A stretch of 64,000 bases of DNA, taken from NCBI RefSeq assembly GCF_000160575.1, contig NZ_GG697128.1:1-64000 (forward strand), in the 5' to 3' direction. Position numbers and translations under genes: made by a program. Positions within the stretch are counted from its first letter, which is position 1. Each line of letters opens with the position of its first letter. Below are positions 36,372-45,663 of this stretch, in pieces. This stretch comes from Weissella paramesenteroides ATCC 33313 (GTDB lineage: Bacteria; Bacillota; Bacilli; Lactobacillales; Lactobacillaceae). Under the pieces are notes generated by a model that did not search any database, was not told the origin of the DNA, and worked only from the letters and a program-made list of their open reading frames with translations.

Positions 36372-37634
36372 ATGTCAAAGGTAAAAATTGAACACCTGAC
36401 TAAGATTTTCGGAAAGCGTGTTAAGCCAGCATTACAACTGGTTGAACAACATGAATCAAAAACTGAAATCTTAAAAAAGACAGGAGCAACTGTTGGTGTA
36501 TATGACGCTAACTTATCTGTTGAGGAAGGTGAAATTTTCGTTATCATGGGTCTGTCTGGATCAGGTAAATCAACATTGATTCGATTATTGAATCGATTAA
36601 TTGAGCCGACATCAGGCAATATTTACATTGATGATGAAGATGTGTCAAAACTAAATAAAGAAAAACTGTTGGATGTGCGACGGAAAAAAATGAGCATGGT
36701 CTTCCAAAGTTTTGGATTGTTCCCACATCGTACGATTTTACAAAACACGGAGTATGGACTTGAAGTAAAGGGTGTACCAAAGGCCGAACGACGTGAAAAG
36801 GCTGAAAAAGCTTTAGAAAATGCAAATTTGTTGGCTTTCAAGGATCAATACCCAGATCAATTATCTGGAGGAATGCAGCAACGTGTCGGACTAGCTCGTG
36901 CGTTAGCTAATGATCCTGAGATTCTACTAATGGATGAGGCCTTCTCAGCCTTAGATCCTTTGATTCGTCGGGATATGCAAGATGAATTGTTGGATTTGCA
37001 AGAACAATATCAGAAGACGATTATCTTCATTTCCCACGATTTGAATGAAGCACTTCGTATTGGTGATCGTATTGCGATTATGAAAGATGGGGAAGTCGTT
37101 CAAGTGGGTACCGGAGAAGAAATTGTTACACAACCTGCTAACGATTATGTTCGGGCCTTCGTTGAAGATGTGGATCGGTCAAAGGTATTAACGGCTGAAA
37201 ACATTATGATTACACCTTTCTTTACAAATATTGAGGTCGATGGTCCTAATGTTGCCTTAAAGAAGATGCGTACAGAAGAGGTTTCTGGTTTAATTGCTGT
37301 TGATCGTCGCCGTCAGTTCCGCGGTTATATTACTAGTGAGGATGCAATCCGAGCTCGTACGGAAGGACTAAAGCTGGCTGATGTTGCGACACAGATTCCG
37401 ACTGTTGAACCAGATATGTTAGTAATGGACATTATGCCAATTATTTACGATTCACCAACACCATTAGCTGTTGTGGAAAATGGACGATTGCGTGGTATTT
37501 TAATTCGTGGTCGTGTTCTTGAAGCGTTGGCTGAAAATGGTCAGTCAGACGAAGCTGAAGCGGTTGAAGAAGAAATCGAAAAAAATTATGCGAAATCTGA
37601 GTCCAATCAAGTAGAGACAAAGGAGGAAGTATAA
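36372..37634 (+). CDS. busAA: Glycine betaine ABC transporter, ATP-binding subunit with CBS domains
   Basis: 420 residues. Energises uptake of betaine-type osmoprotectants. ABC domain with Walker [10 protein letters not shown] (about 58-66), Q-loop [12 protein letters not shown], signature [15 protein letters not shown], Walker [16 protein letters not shown] pair of CBS domains follows (about 268-395), which in OpuA act as an ionic-strength/c-di-AMP sensor. An acidic C-terminal tail ends the protein. AGGAGGAG precedes ATG 36372. One base separates its stop from the next start. Confidence 0.96.
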   Translation: MSKVKIEHLTKIFGKRVKPALQLVEQHESKTEILKKTGATVGVYDANLSVEEGEIFVIMGLSGSGKSTLIRLLNRLIEPTSGNIYIDDEDVSKLNKEKLLDVRRKKMSMVFQSFGLFPHRTILQNTEYGLEVKGVPKAERREKAEKALENANLLAFKDQYPDQLSGGMQQRVGLARALANDPEILLMDEAFSALDPLIRRDMQDELLDLQEQYQKTIIFISHDLNEALRIGDRIAIMKDGEVVQVGTGEEIVTQPANDYVRAFVEDVDRSKVLTAENIMITPFFTNIEVDGPNVALKKMRTEEVSGLIAVDRRRQFRGYITSEDAIRARTEGLKLADVATQIPTVEPDMLVMDIMPIIYDSPTPLAVVENGRLRGILIRGRVLEALAENGQSDEAEAVEEEIEKNYAKSESNQVETKEEV

Positions 37635-37635
37635 A

Positions 37636-39363
37636 ATGTTTGTTTTAGCAAATTTATTTCCTAAAATACCTTTAGGCCCTTGGGTTGATTCAGGAATTGA
37701 TTGGTTAACAGCACATTTGAGTGGCCTCTTTGATGCGATTCAAAAAGGTGGTAACGCCGTCATGGATACGATGACTGGTGCGTTATCAGCAATTCCAGTC
37801 TGGTTATTTATTATAGGAATAACCATCTTTGCAATTCTAATGTTTGGTAAAAAGTGGGGAGTCCCATTTTTTACGTTTATTGGGTTAATTATTGTTGAGA
37901 ATCAGGGCTTGTGGTCTGATTTGATGAGTACGTTTACCTTGGTCATTATTTCTAGTTTGATATCAGTGATTATTGGTGTGCCACTTGGAATTTGGATGGC
38001 TAAAAATGAAACGGTTAATAAAATTATTCAGCCAATCCTAGACTTTATGCAAACGATGCCGGCCTTTGTTTATTTGATTCCAGCAGTTGCATTCTTTGGT
38101 ATTGGTGTTGTTCCAGGTGTGTTTGCGTCTGTTATTTTCGCATTACCACCAACAGTTCGTATGTCAAATCTTGGTATTCGTCAGGTACCAACTGACTTAG
38201 TTGAAGCAGCGGATTCTTTTGGATCGACTGGAAAACAGAAGTTGTTTAAGGTTGAATTGCCACTGGCTCAAGGAACTATTTTTTCTGGAATTAATCAAAC
38301 ATTGATGCTAGCTCTTTCAATGGTGGTTATCGCATCTATGATTGGTGCACCAGGATTGGGACGTGGTGTTCTCTCAGCCGTACAAAATGCTGATATTGGT
38401 AAAGGGTTTGTTAATGGATTCTCATTAGTTGTATTGGCAATTATTATTGATCGATTTACACAAAAACTTAATCGAACACCAGCAGACAAATCAACACCAT
38501 CAAAGCACCATTGGAAAGGTTGGACTGCTCTTGCAGTTGCAGTCGCCATGATTGGTGGAGGTGTTGTGACTTCATTAACTTCTGCAAGTTCACAGAAAGA
38601 GTCAGTTAAATTAGTTTATGTACAGTGGGATTCAGAAGTTGCATCAAGTAATGTTTTGGCCCAAGCTATGCGTCAACATGGATACCAAGTCGATTTAACA
38701 CCACTAGATAACTCAATTATGTGGCAGTCAATTGCTAATGGACAAGCAGATGCCTCTGTATCAGCTTGGTTACCAAATACGCATAAGGCACAATATAAGA
38801 AGTACAAGAACGATATTGATCTTCTTGGACCTAACTTGAAGGGTGCCACAACTGGATTAGTTGTCCCTAAGTACATGAACGTTGATTCAATTGCTGATTT
38901 GAAGAGTGAAGCTGGTAAGAAGGTAACGGCGATTGAACCAGGTGCAGGTGTTACTAAAGGTGCTGAGAAGGCAATTAAGGATTACGGTCTAAATAGTCAA
39001 GGATGGCAAGTTACACCGTCATCATCAGGTGCAATGGCAGTTGCCTTAGGTAAAGCGATTAAGGCAAAGCAAGATATTGTTGTTACTGGTTGGGAACCAC
39101 ATTGGATGTTCCAAAAGTACGATTTGAAGTATCTAAAGGATCCAAAGAAATCATTTGGTGGTGCTGAGACTATTAACACAATGACTCGTAAAGATTTGAA
39201 GCAAGATAAGCCGGACGCATACAAGGTCTTAAAGAAGTTTAAGTGGACTAAAGAAGATATGGGTAAGGTCATGCTTGATATTCAAAATGGTAAATCAGCA
39301 AAGCAAGCCGCAAACACTTGGATTAAGAATAATCAATCAAAGGTTGATTCTTGGTTCAAGTAG
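37636..39363 (+). CDS. busAB: Glycine betaine transporter, fused permease and substrate-binding protein
   Basis: 575 residues. The N-terminal permease (about 50-290) has several membrane segments and the EAA-type loop (LVEAADSFGSTGKQKLFKVELPLAQ). A further membrane anchor (WTALAVAVAMIGGGVV, about 295-312) precedes the OpuAC-type binding domain (about 325-575; VQWDSEVASSNVLAQAM, SVSAWLPNTH, WQVTPSSSGAM, TGWEPHWMF). The Trp-rich pocket fits quaternary amines. Fusion of permease and receptor is as in Lactococcus OpuA/BusA. AAGGAGGAAG precedes ATG 37636. Confidence 0.96.
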   Translation: MFVLANLFPKIPLGPWVDSGIDWLTAHLSGLFDAIQKGGNAVMDTMTGALSAIPVWLFIIGITIFAILMFGKKWGVPFFTFIGLIIVENQGLWSDLMSTFTLVIISSLISVIIGVPLGIWMAKNETVNKIIQPILDFMQTMPAFVYLIPAVAFFGIGVVPGVFASVIFALPPTVRMSNLGIRQVPTDLVEAADSFGSTGKQKLFKVELPLAQGTIFSGINQTLMLALSMVVIASMIGAPGLGRGVLSAVQNADIGKGFVNGFSLVVLAIIIDRFTQKLNRTPADKSTPSKHHWKGWTALAVAVAMIGGGVVTSLTSASSQKESVKLVYVQWDSEVASSNVLAQAMRQHGYQVDLTPLDNSIMWQSIANGQADASVSAWLPNTHKAQYKKYKNDIDLLGPNLKGATTGLVVPKYMNVDSIADLKSEAGKKVTAIEPGAGVTKGAEKAIKDYGLNSQGWQVTPSSSGAMAVALGKAIKAKQDIVVTGWEPHWMFQKYDLKYLKDPKKSFGGAETINTMTRKDLKQDKPDAYKVLKKFKWTKEDMGKVMLDIQNGKSAKQAANTWIKNNQSKVDSWFK

Positions 39364-39380
39364 GGGAGAAAATATATTAT

Positions 39381-39551
39381 ATGTTAACCGAACAGATTGA
39401 AGATGCCTGTATTTATTTTATGGTTCTTGTACTAGCGCTTGTTGTTAGTATGACGATTATGGCAGACAAGTCACTATTTGCCCAAATCATGATGACGCTA
39501 GGTTCAATTACTGGTACAGTTATGTTGGTAAGACAGTGGCGAAACAATTAA
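39381..39551 (+). CDS. Small two-segment membrane protein of the bus operon, unknown function
   Basis: 56 residues, not recognised. Two hydrophobic stretches (about 11-27 and 34-50) joined by a short MADKSLF turn, ending in a basic VRQWRNN tail. ATG 39381 follows TAGGGGAGA with a rather long spacer; an in-frame TTG at 39351 inside busAB is less likely. It lies 17 bases after busAB and before the operon terminator, so it is co-transcribed with the betaine transporter. A small transporter-associated protein is a guess. Confidence 0.65.
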   Translation: MLTEQIEDACIYFMVLVLALVVSMTIMADKSLFAQIMMTLGSITGTVMLVRQWRNN

Positions 39552-39561
39552 TGAGGTTGTG

Positions 39562-39594
39562 ACCATGATGATCAAAAGTCATCATGGTTTTTTT
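39562..39594 (+). terminator. Terminator of the bus operon
   Basis: Perfect 10-bp stem ACCATGATGA (39562-39571) with TCATCATGGT (39579-39588), 7-base loop, seven T residues. Confidence 0.95.
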
Positions 39595-39616
39595 GTGCCT
39601 TAAATTTGAATATTTA

Positions 39617-39644
39617 TTGACTTTATTGTGAAATAAGATACAAT
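39617..39644 (+). promoter_or_regulatory. Promoter of nox
   Basis: TTGACT (39617-39622), 16-base spacer, TACAAT (39639-39644). Leaves a 145-base AT-rich leader before nox in which I see no gene. Confidence 0.65.
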
Positions 39645-39659
39645 ATATTTGTGAAATAA
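39626..39659 (+). promoter_or_regulatory. Rex-like half-sites at the nox promoter
   Basis: Direct repeat TTGTGAAATAA at 39626-39636 and 39649-39659, 23 bases apart, flanking the -10. A third, shortened copy TTGTGAATAA is at 39724-39733. TTGTGAA is the half-site of the NADH-sensing repressor Rex, whose full operator is TTGTGAA-N4-TTCACAA; the right halves here are poor matches. Confidence 0.45.
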
Positions 39660-39796
39660 ATAACTTTTTGATGTGTTATTTTACGTATTAACCTATGTAT
39701 ATTGTTTTTACGGTATTTTTATATTGTGAATAATAAATCAATCGATAGTTTATAAGTTAACAATGAATTTTGAAAGGAATTTTTGGTGGCAGAATT

Positions 39797-41140
39797 ATGA
39801 AAGTAGCAATTATTGGTAGTACTCATGCAGGGACGTTTTCGGCAATTCAAGTAAAAAAACAACATCCTGATGCCGAAGTAACAGTGTTTGAACAACATTC
39901 AACAGTTTCATTTTTATCATGTGGTATTGCACTGTGGTTAGGAAATCATGTATCAGATGAACAACGGATGTTCTATGAAACACCCGCTTCAATGAATGCG
40001 CAAGGCATCGAAATGAAAATGCAGCATGAAGTGGTAGCTGTTAATTTAGCTAAAAAGAATATACAGGCTAAAAATCTATTAACTGGAGAATTGCTGTCAG
40101 AAACATTTGATAAGATTGTCATTACAACTGGCTCAAAGCCGTTGAAGCCCAATATTAGCGGGATTGATAGCGACCGTATCTACATGGTTAAATCATGGGA
40201 AGATGCAAAGGCCATTAAGGCCATTGCTAATGATGTAAAACGTGTAATTGTTATTGGTGCTGGATATATTGGTGCTGAAATTGCAGAACAATTTTCAGTA
40301 ACGAACAAACAGGTTACATTAATTGATGGTTGTGATCATGTTTTACCCAAAAATTTTAGTCCCGTTATTTCAGAGCGTTTAGAAAAATCATTTAAAGAAC
40401 ACAAAGTTGAACTTGCGCTAAATCAGATGGTTACATCATTTGATGAATTACCTAATGAAGGTATTCGAGTCAATACAGATAAGGGAAGCTATGAGGCGGA
40501 TATTGCAGTCTTAGGGATTGGTTTTTTGCCAAATACGCAGCTTTTTAATGGTCAAGTTGATATGTTAAAGAATGGTGCAATCATTACTAATGAGTATATG
40601 GAGACTAGTGTACCGGATGTATATGCTGCTGGCGATGCAACTACTGTATACTATAATCCAACACAGTCTTATGATTATTTGCCACTTGCAACAAACGCAA
40701 TTCGACAGGGAATGTTGGTTGGCCAAAATATAGATGGTCATCAATTAGCATATACAGGTACACAGGGTACTTCAGCTGTTGAATTATATGGCTTTGCCCT
40801 GTCGGCAACTGGCATGACTAAGGCAACAGCTGAACACCATGGTTTGGAAGTTGAGGAAACAATCCATGAAGAAAACTATCGACCTGATTTTATGTTGTCA
40901 ACAACGCCAGTACTATCAACTTTAACTTGGGAAAAACAAACTCATCGAATTGTGGGTGCAGCATTTATATCAAAACATGATATTTCGCAAGCAGCAAATG
41001 TTGTATCGTTGGCAATTCAAAATAATATGACGATTGATGATTTAGCAATGGCTGATTTCTTTTTTCAACCTAATTTTACTCAGCCCGTCAATTTTGTTGG
41101 TGCAACGGCTTTAAAGGCGATTGATGAAATGAAAAATTAA
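39797..41140 (+). CDS. nox: NADH oxidase, FAD- and cysteine-dependent
   Basis: 447 residues. Oxidises NADH with O2, probably to water, by the CoA-disulfide reductase/NADH peroxidase family mechanism. FAD-binding motif near the N-terminus (VAIIGSTHAGTFSA), redox-active Cys42 in FLSCGIALWLG, NADH-binding GAGYIGAEIAEQF near 160, second FAD motif DVYAAGDAT near 280, and C-terminal dimerisation domain. In heterofermenters it regenerates NAD and lets more acetyl-phosphate go to acetate. The frame extends upstream to 39770; ATG 39797 after GGTGGCAG is the family start. Confidence 0.95.
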   Translation: MKVAIIGSTHAGTFSAIQVKKQHPDAEVTVFEQHSTVSFLSCGIALWLGNHVSDEQRMFYETPASMNAQGIEMKMQHEVVAVNLAKKNIQAKNLLTGELLSETFDKIVITTGSKPLKPNISGIDSDRIYMVKSWEDAKAIKAIANDVKRVIVIGAGYIGAEIAEQFSVTNKQVTLIDGCDHVLPKNFSPVISERLEKSFKEHKVELALNQMVTSFDELPNEGIRVNTDKGSYEADIAVLGIGFLPNTQLFNGQVDMLKNGAIITNEYMETSVPDVYAAGDATTVYYNPTQSYDYLPLATNAIRQGMLVGQNIDGHQLAYTGTQGTSAVELYGFALSATGMTKATAEHHGLEVEETIHEENYRPDFMLSTTPVLSTLTWEKQTHRIVGAAFISKHDISQAANVVSLAIQNNMTIDDLAMADFFFQPNFTQPVNFVGATALKAIDEMKN

Positions 41141-41159
41141 ATTGATGTTTATAAAACTG

Positions 41160-41188
41160 TTGACTAAAAAATTAGAATCGTCTAATAT
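41160..41188 (+). promoter_or_regulatory. Promoter of the Met T-box transcript
   Basis: TTGACT (41160-41165), 17-base spacer, TAATAT (41183-41188), about 35 bases before the base of T-box stem I. An ATTAGA/TCTAAT inverted repeat lies in the spacer (41171-41186). Confidence 0.55.
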
Positions 41189-41221
41189 ATTTGACGTACA
41201 CAAAATATTTTTGAAACAAAT

Positions 41222-41501
41222 TGATCAGGAAAGTACATCATCGTCCGATGTTTAGAGAGCTGCAATTGGCTGAAATGCAGTCTGAGGGAGATAATGGAAA
41301 ATGGCCTGTGATTGGGTTTTATAAATGGCAAGTCCATGAGTAAGACACGGGTTGGTCTTCGTTATTAGACACACGTATAGGCATTGCATCATATCGCACC
41401 CTGCTTGCACGTTCGGAGTTTTTATTGAGCAATCATTAGAAAAAAATAGAATGGTAACACGATTTGTCGTTTCTAGGTATATCCTGGAAACGACTTTTTT
41501 T
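41222..41501 (+). ncRNA. T-box riboswitch, methionine specifier (ATG)
   Basis: Fills most of the 373-base gap between nox and the MetQ-like gene. Stem I base ATCAGG (41224-41229) pairs with CCTG-T-GAT (41305-41312). AGTA on the 5' side (41232-41235) and GAAA-ATG-G on the 3' side form the specifier loop, with specifier ATG at 41301-41303. The AGAGAG motif and CTGCA/TGCAG apical hairpin follow typical order. The T-box element AATGGTAACACG is near 41450-41461. The terminator is a 12-bp stem (41466-41477 with 41483-41494) and seven T. Uncharged tRNA-Met should allow read-through. Confidence 0.9.
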
Positions 41502-41513
41502 ATGGAGGAAGAT

Positions 41514-42359
41514 ATGTATATTGGGAAAGTACGTACTGTATCAGCAATAGTTGGCGCACTAGGCGTTTCTATTTTGATGATAAACACGGCTAGTCAATCA
41601 GTTTCTGCAAATAGTCAAGAGAAGACAGTAACTGTTGGTCTTGTGGGTGATTCTGACAGACAACTTTGGGAATATGTAAAAAAGGATGCAGCAAAAAAAT
41701 ATCATATTAATGTAAAGCTAAAGGTATTTACTGATTATGTAAAACCAAATCAGGCGCTAGTTGATAAGTCAATTGATTTAAATGCAATGCAAACAATTAA
41801 TTATTTCAAAGAACAAAATAAACATTTAGGTAATAAATTGGTGTCAATTGGTAAAACTTATGTTACACCGATACGAATTTATTCTGAAAAATATAAGAGT
41901 TTGGCTGATTTACCGAAAAATGCAACAATTGTGGTTCCAAATGATGGTTCCAACGAAAAAAGAGCATTAGACGTATTAGAAGCAGCAAAACTAATAAAAT
42001 ATGATCATTCTAAAAAAATACCGGGTGTTGAGGATATTACCACCAATAAAAAGCACTTTAAGATTAAAGAAGTTAATTCTGAACAAACAGCATCAGCGTT
42101 GAAAGGTGTTGATGCTGGCGTGGTTAACACAAATTATGCACTGGATGCAAAACTCGATATCAACAAAGCGCTCTACACAGAACCAATTAATAAAGCGAAT
42201 AAGGGTTACATCAATATAATTGTTTCCCGTAAGGATAATCAGCACAAAAAAATATATCGTGAAGTTGTTAAAGCCTATCAAACGGACAAAACAAAAGCTC
42301 ACATGAAGGATCTATATGGTTCTGCTGAGAAGGCAGCTTGGGATATTAAACTAAAATAA
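41514..42359 (+). CDS. MetQ/NlpA-family methionine-binding protein, no lipobox, orphan
   Basis: 281 residues. The NlpA/MetQ fold is recognisable in TVGLVGDSDRQLWEYV, VFTDYVKPNQALVDKSIDLNAMQTINYFKE, PIRIYSEKYKSLADLP, IVVPNDGSNEKRALDVLE and GVVNTNYALDAKL. An N-terminal hydrophobic signal (about 8-30) ends in SQSVSA-NS, a plausible signal peptidase I site. No cysteine exists in the whole protein, so it cannot be a lipoprotein. No metN or metI is adjacent. ATG 41514 follows TGGAGGAAG. Placed under the Met T-box and 12 bases before msrA, which supports methionine or a derivative as ligand. Confidence 0.88.
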   Translation: MYIGKVRTVSAIVGALGVSILMINTASQSVSANSQEKTVTVGLVGDSDRQLWEYVKKDAAKKYHINVKLKVFTDYVKPNQALVDKSIDLNAMQTINYFKEQNKHLGNKLVSIGKTYVTPIRIYSEKYKSLADLPKNATIVVPNDGSNEKRALDVLEAAKLIKYDHSKKIPGVEDITTNKKHFKIKEVNSEQTASALKGVDAGVVNTNYALDAKLDINKALYTEPINKANKGYINIIVSRKDNQHKKIYREVVKAYQTDKTKAHMKDLYGSAEKAAWDIKLK

Positions 42360-42371
42360 GGAGAAAAGATA

Positions 42372-42902
42372 ATGGCAGAAGAGACAGCAATTTTTGCAGG
42401 TGGATGTTTTTGGTGTATGGTTGAACCCTTTGAAACGCTGCCAGGTATTTTAAAGGTTCGTTCTGGATATACTGGTGGTTTTTTGGAAAATCCAACTTAT
42501 GAACAAGTGAAGGCTCATGAAACGGGGCACACTGAAGCGGTAAAAGTTTGGTTTGATAACAACGTTGTTACATACCAGGATCTTGTTGAACTATATTGGC
42601 AAACAGCTGATCCCACAGATGCTATGGGGCAGTTTCAAGATCGTGGTGATAATTATCGACCAGTAATTTTTGTGAATTCTGATGAACAAGAGGAGATTGC
42701 TAATAAGTCTAAAGCATTATTGGCAGCATCTGGTATATTTGGTGATGATGCAATTGTGACACAAATTGAAAAAGCTGACATTTTTTGGGATGCTGAGGAT
42801 GAACATCAACAGTTTTATAAGAAGCATGCAGATATTTATGCTGATGAGAAGCAAGAACGTGATGCGTACAAGGCAAAATTTTGGGGCACTCACACGAAAT
42901 AA
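42372..42902 (+). CDS. msrA: Peptide methionine (S)-sulfoxide reductase MsrA
   Basis: 176 residues. Reduces methionine-S-sulfoxide. Catalytic motif GGCFWC at residues 10-15 with Cys12 as nucleophile; [17 protein letters not shown] and the [18 protein letters not shown] block are intact. GGAGAAA precedes ATG 42372. Co-transcribed with the MetQ-like gene, so the Met T-box probably controls it too. Confidence 0.96.
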   Translation: MAEETAIFAGGCFWCMVEPFETLPGILKVRSGYTGGFLENPTYEQVKAHETGHTEAVKVWFDNNVVTYQDLVELYWQTADPTDAMGQFQDRGDNYRPVIFVNSDEQEEIANKSKALLAASGIFGDDAIVTQIEKADIFWDAEDEHQQFYKKHADIYADEKQERDAYKAKFWGTHTK

Positions 42903-42910
42903 TGAGTTAA

Positions 42911-42939
42911 TAGGCAAACCTTGCAGAATTCGTTATACT
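42911..42939 (+). promoter_or_regulatory. Promoter of the lipid-kinase gene
   Basis: TAGGCA (42911-42916), 17-base spacer, TATACT (42934-42939), 37 bases before the start codon. Confidence 0.5.
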
Positions 42940-42975
42940 AGTAGTTAGCGATTTTACGAAGGAGTAGCTATCAAC

Positions 42976-43917
42976 ATGGCATATCGTTTTTTTGTTAATC
43001 CAACTGCGGGCAATGGCATTGCTGAGAAGAAATGGCGAAATTTACAAATTTATTTAGATGAGCAGGCAATCGCTTATAGTGTGTTTTTTTCTAAAACATC
43101 AGGGGCTATTGAAGAACAAATGGGTCAGTTGAATCAAGATCAATCACAGTTTGTGATTATTGGTGGGGATGGAACGCTGCATGAAGCTATTAATGGTTTG
43201 ATGAAAAATAGAGCACAAGGGATACAAAGACCACTTGCATATATTTCAGCAGGTTCGGGTAATGATTTTGCTAGGAGCCATCATTTAGCGGGCGATCCTA
43301 TTACCGCATTTAAACGTATTCATCAGCAAATAAATAATCAAGATGTGACTTTATTAGATGTTGGTGAATACACCAATGAGTCCACTGGCATGGTTCGTTA
43401 TTTTGTAAATAACATTGGTATTGGGATTGATGCAACTACAGTGGCTTTTGCAAACCAATCAAAAATCAAGCGTTGGTTGAATAAATATCATTTAGGTGGC
43501 CTGAGTTATTTTTTAGCGATTTTTCAGAGCCTTACTAAGCAAGATGCTTTTGATGTTGTATTTACTCTAAAAGATCAGCAGAAAAACTTTCATACGGAGA
43601 AAGCTTTTTTGATAACTGTATCTAATCAGCCATATTTTGGTGGGGGAATCAAGATACTGCCCGATGCGAGTTCAGTGGATGGCATGTTTGATATTATTTT
43701 AGTTGATCGGCCTAAAAATTTAGGCCGTTTAATTTGGTTGATTGGTGCCTTACTACGAGGGAATCACTATCAATATTCTGAGGTGCATCATTTTAAATCT
43801 TCACAGATTGGACTACAGTCTGAAAAGGATGAGTATAGTCATTTGGATGGTGAAGTTGTACCTGCTAGAAAAAATAGTTTGCGTTTAACTTCGAAGAAAT
43901 ATCCGTTTTATATATGA
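42976..43917 (+). CDS. Diacylglycerol kinase-family lipid kinase (DagK/YegS type)
   Basis: 313 residues. DAGK catalytic domain with the nucleotide-binding GGDGTLHEAINGL block near residue 61 and the AYISAGSGNDFARS block near 92, plus a beta-sandwich C-terminal domain. Likely phosphorylates diacylglycerol to phosphatidic acid; YegS-type kinases use other lipids, so the substrate is inferred. GAAGGAG precedes ATG 42976. Monocistronic. Confidence 0.9.
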   Translation: MAYRFFVNPTAGNGIAEKKWRNLQIYLDEQAIAYSVFFSKTSGAIEEQMGQLNQDQSQFVIIGGDGTLHEAINGLMKNRAQGIQRPLAYISAGSGNDFARSHHLAGDPITAFKRIHQQINNQDVTLLDVGEYTNESTGMVRYFVNNIGIGIDATTVAFANQSKIKRWLNKYHLGGLSYFLAIFQSLTKQDAFDVVFTLKDQQKNFHTEKAFLITVSNQPYFGGGIKILPDASSVDGMFDIILVDRPKNLGRLIWLIGALLRGNHYQYSEVHHFKSSQIGLQSEKDEYSHLDGEVVPARKNSLRLTSKKYPFYI

Positions 43918-43918
43918 A

Positions 43919-43978
43919 ATAAGGCCTCGCCTAACTTTTGACTATGACAGTCAGTGTTAGGCGAGGCCTTATTTTATT
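43919..43978. terminator. Bidirectional terminator between the lipid kinase gene and rnjA
   Basis: Perfect 17-bp stem (43919-43935 with 43956-43972), loop of 20 bases containing a small TGACTAT/CAGTCA helix, and T-rich tails. One of the strongest hairpins in the window. Confidence 0.95.
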
Positions 43979-43980
43979 TT

Positions 43981-45660
43981 TTAAATCATGATAAACATCG
44001 GTAAGATTAGTGGCCGACGCTTCGTTTGCTCAAATAGGAATCGTTGTAATTGTGAGACAACGGCATTTCGAATAATATGTTCGTTAGCAGTTGGCTCATG
44101 CATTGCAGAGAGGATAGCGTGGAAGATAACCTTACGCCCCTCATTTATTAAATCTTCAGATTCACGCATATAGATGAATCCACGTGATAAGATGTCCGGT
44201 CCGGCAGTAATTTCTTTATTCTTTAAATCAATTGTTGCAACGACGACAACTAAGCCATCTTCAGATAACATCTGTCGGTCACGTAACACAGCTGTACCAA
44301 CATCACCAATACCATTACCATCGACGTAAGTATCTTGTGCTGGAATATGTCCAGCCACTCTGGCTTCATCTGGAGAGACTGCGAGAACATCACCATTGTC
44401 TAAAACAAAAGTATTTTCTTCAGGGATACCAATATCATGGCCAAGTCCTTCGTGAACTTTTAACATTCTATACTCACCGTGGATGGGCATAAAGAATTTT
44501 GGCTTCATGAGTGAAAGCATCAACTTTTGCTCTTCTTGACCCCCGTGACCAGAAGCGTGGATGTTATTAATTTTACCATGAATAACATTCGCACCAGCTT
44601 CTTCTAGTTCGTTGATAACACGGTTAACAGATTGTGTATTACCAGGAATTGGAGAACTAGAAAAGATGACGGTGTCATTTGGTTGGATAGAAATCTGTCG
44701 ATGCGTACCATTAGCGATACGTGCTAGAGCAGCCATTGGCTCACCTTGAGAACCAGTAGACATAATGAGTACTTCTTCTGGTGGTAAGCGATTGATTTCA
44801 TGGGCATCTACTAGCATGTCTTCTGGAATATCCAGGTAGCCAAGAGCTAGGCCATTGGTTACAGCACTTTCCATTGAACGACCAAAAATAGCAATTTTAC
44901 GACCGTGTTCAATAGCAGCTTTTGTTGCCATTTGAATTCTTGACATATTTGATGCAAAAGTTGCAAAGATAATTCGACCATCAATTTCATTAAACAATTT
45001 GTCAATTGTTTTACCAACCCAACGTTCAGATTTTGAGAATTCTGGACGCTCGGCGTTGGTTGAGTCAGACATCAATAATAAAACACCTTCTGAACCAATA
45101 CGTGCCATTTTCTGTAAATTAGGCGGCTGTTTTGTTGTTGGTGTCAGGTCAAATTTAAAATCACCTGTTTCAACAATGGTTCCAGAAGGAGTATGAACAG
45201 CTACACCAAATGTATCAGGAATTGAGTGGGTTGTGCGGAAAAATTCAACACTCATTTTGTCGAATTTTAGGACAGTATCTTCATTAATCTCATGAAGTTC
45301 CGTACTATTTAAAAGACCATGCTCATCTAATTTATTTTTGATTAGGGCGATTGCTAGTGGTCCAGCATATACGGGTACATTGACAGCATTCAAAAAGAAA
45401 TGAATGGCGCCAATGTGATCTTCGTGCCCATGAGTGATAACGAGTGCTTTGATTTTATCTTTGTTTTCTTTTAGATAGGTATAATCAGGGATAACGTAAT
45501 CAATTCCTAGGAGATCGTCCTCTGGAAATTTGACACCAGCATCGACGACGATGATTTCATCGCCATATTCAATACCATACGTGTTTTTCCCGATTTCACC
45601 TAATCCACCCAAAGCATAAACCGCTGTTTCATCGGGCCGAATAGTTAAATCAGTTGTCAT
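43981..45660 (-). CDS. rnjA: Ribonuclease J1
   Basis: 559 residues. 5'-3' exonuclease and endonuclease of mRNA turnover and rRNA maturation. Metallo-beta-lactamase fold with HGHEDH at 77-82, a beta-CASP domain (MSDSTNAERPEFSKSE, MSTGSQGEPMAAL), the closing metal His in IHASGHGGQEEQ, and a C-terminal domain. Transcribed after rpoY with 3 bases between them. ACGGAG precedes the ATG. This rpoY-rnjA order is typical of Firmicutes. Confidence 0.96.
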   Translation of the reverse strand: MTTDLTIRPDETAVYALGGLGEIGKNTYGIEYGDEIIVVDAGVKFPEDDLLGIDYVIPDYTYLKENKDKIKALVITHGHEDHIGAIHFFLNAVNVPVYAGPLAIALIKNKLDEHGLLNSTELHEINEDTVLKFDKMSVEFFRTTHSIPDTFGVAVHTPSGTIVETGDFKFDLTPTTKQPPNLQKMARIGSEGVLLLMSDSTNAERPEFSKSERWVGKTIDKLFNEIDGRIIFATFASNMSRIQMATKAAIEHGRKIAIFGRSMESAVTNGLALGYLDIPEDMLVDAHEINRLPPEEVLIMSTGSQGEPMAALARIANGTHRQISIQPNDTVIFSSSPIPGNTQSVNRVINELEEAGANVIHGKINNIHASGHGGQEEQKLMLSLMKPKFFMPIHGEYRMLKVHEGLGHDIGIPEENTFVLDNGDVLAVSPDEARVAGHIPAQDTYVDGNGIGDVGTAVLRDRQMLSEDGLVVVVATIDLKNKEITAGPDILSRGFIYMRESEDLINEGRKVIFHAILSAMHEPTANEHIIRNAVVSQLQRFLFEQTKRRPLILPMFIMI

Positions 45661-45663
45661 ATA

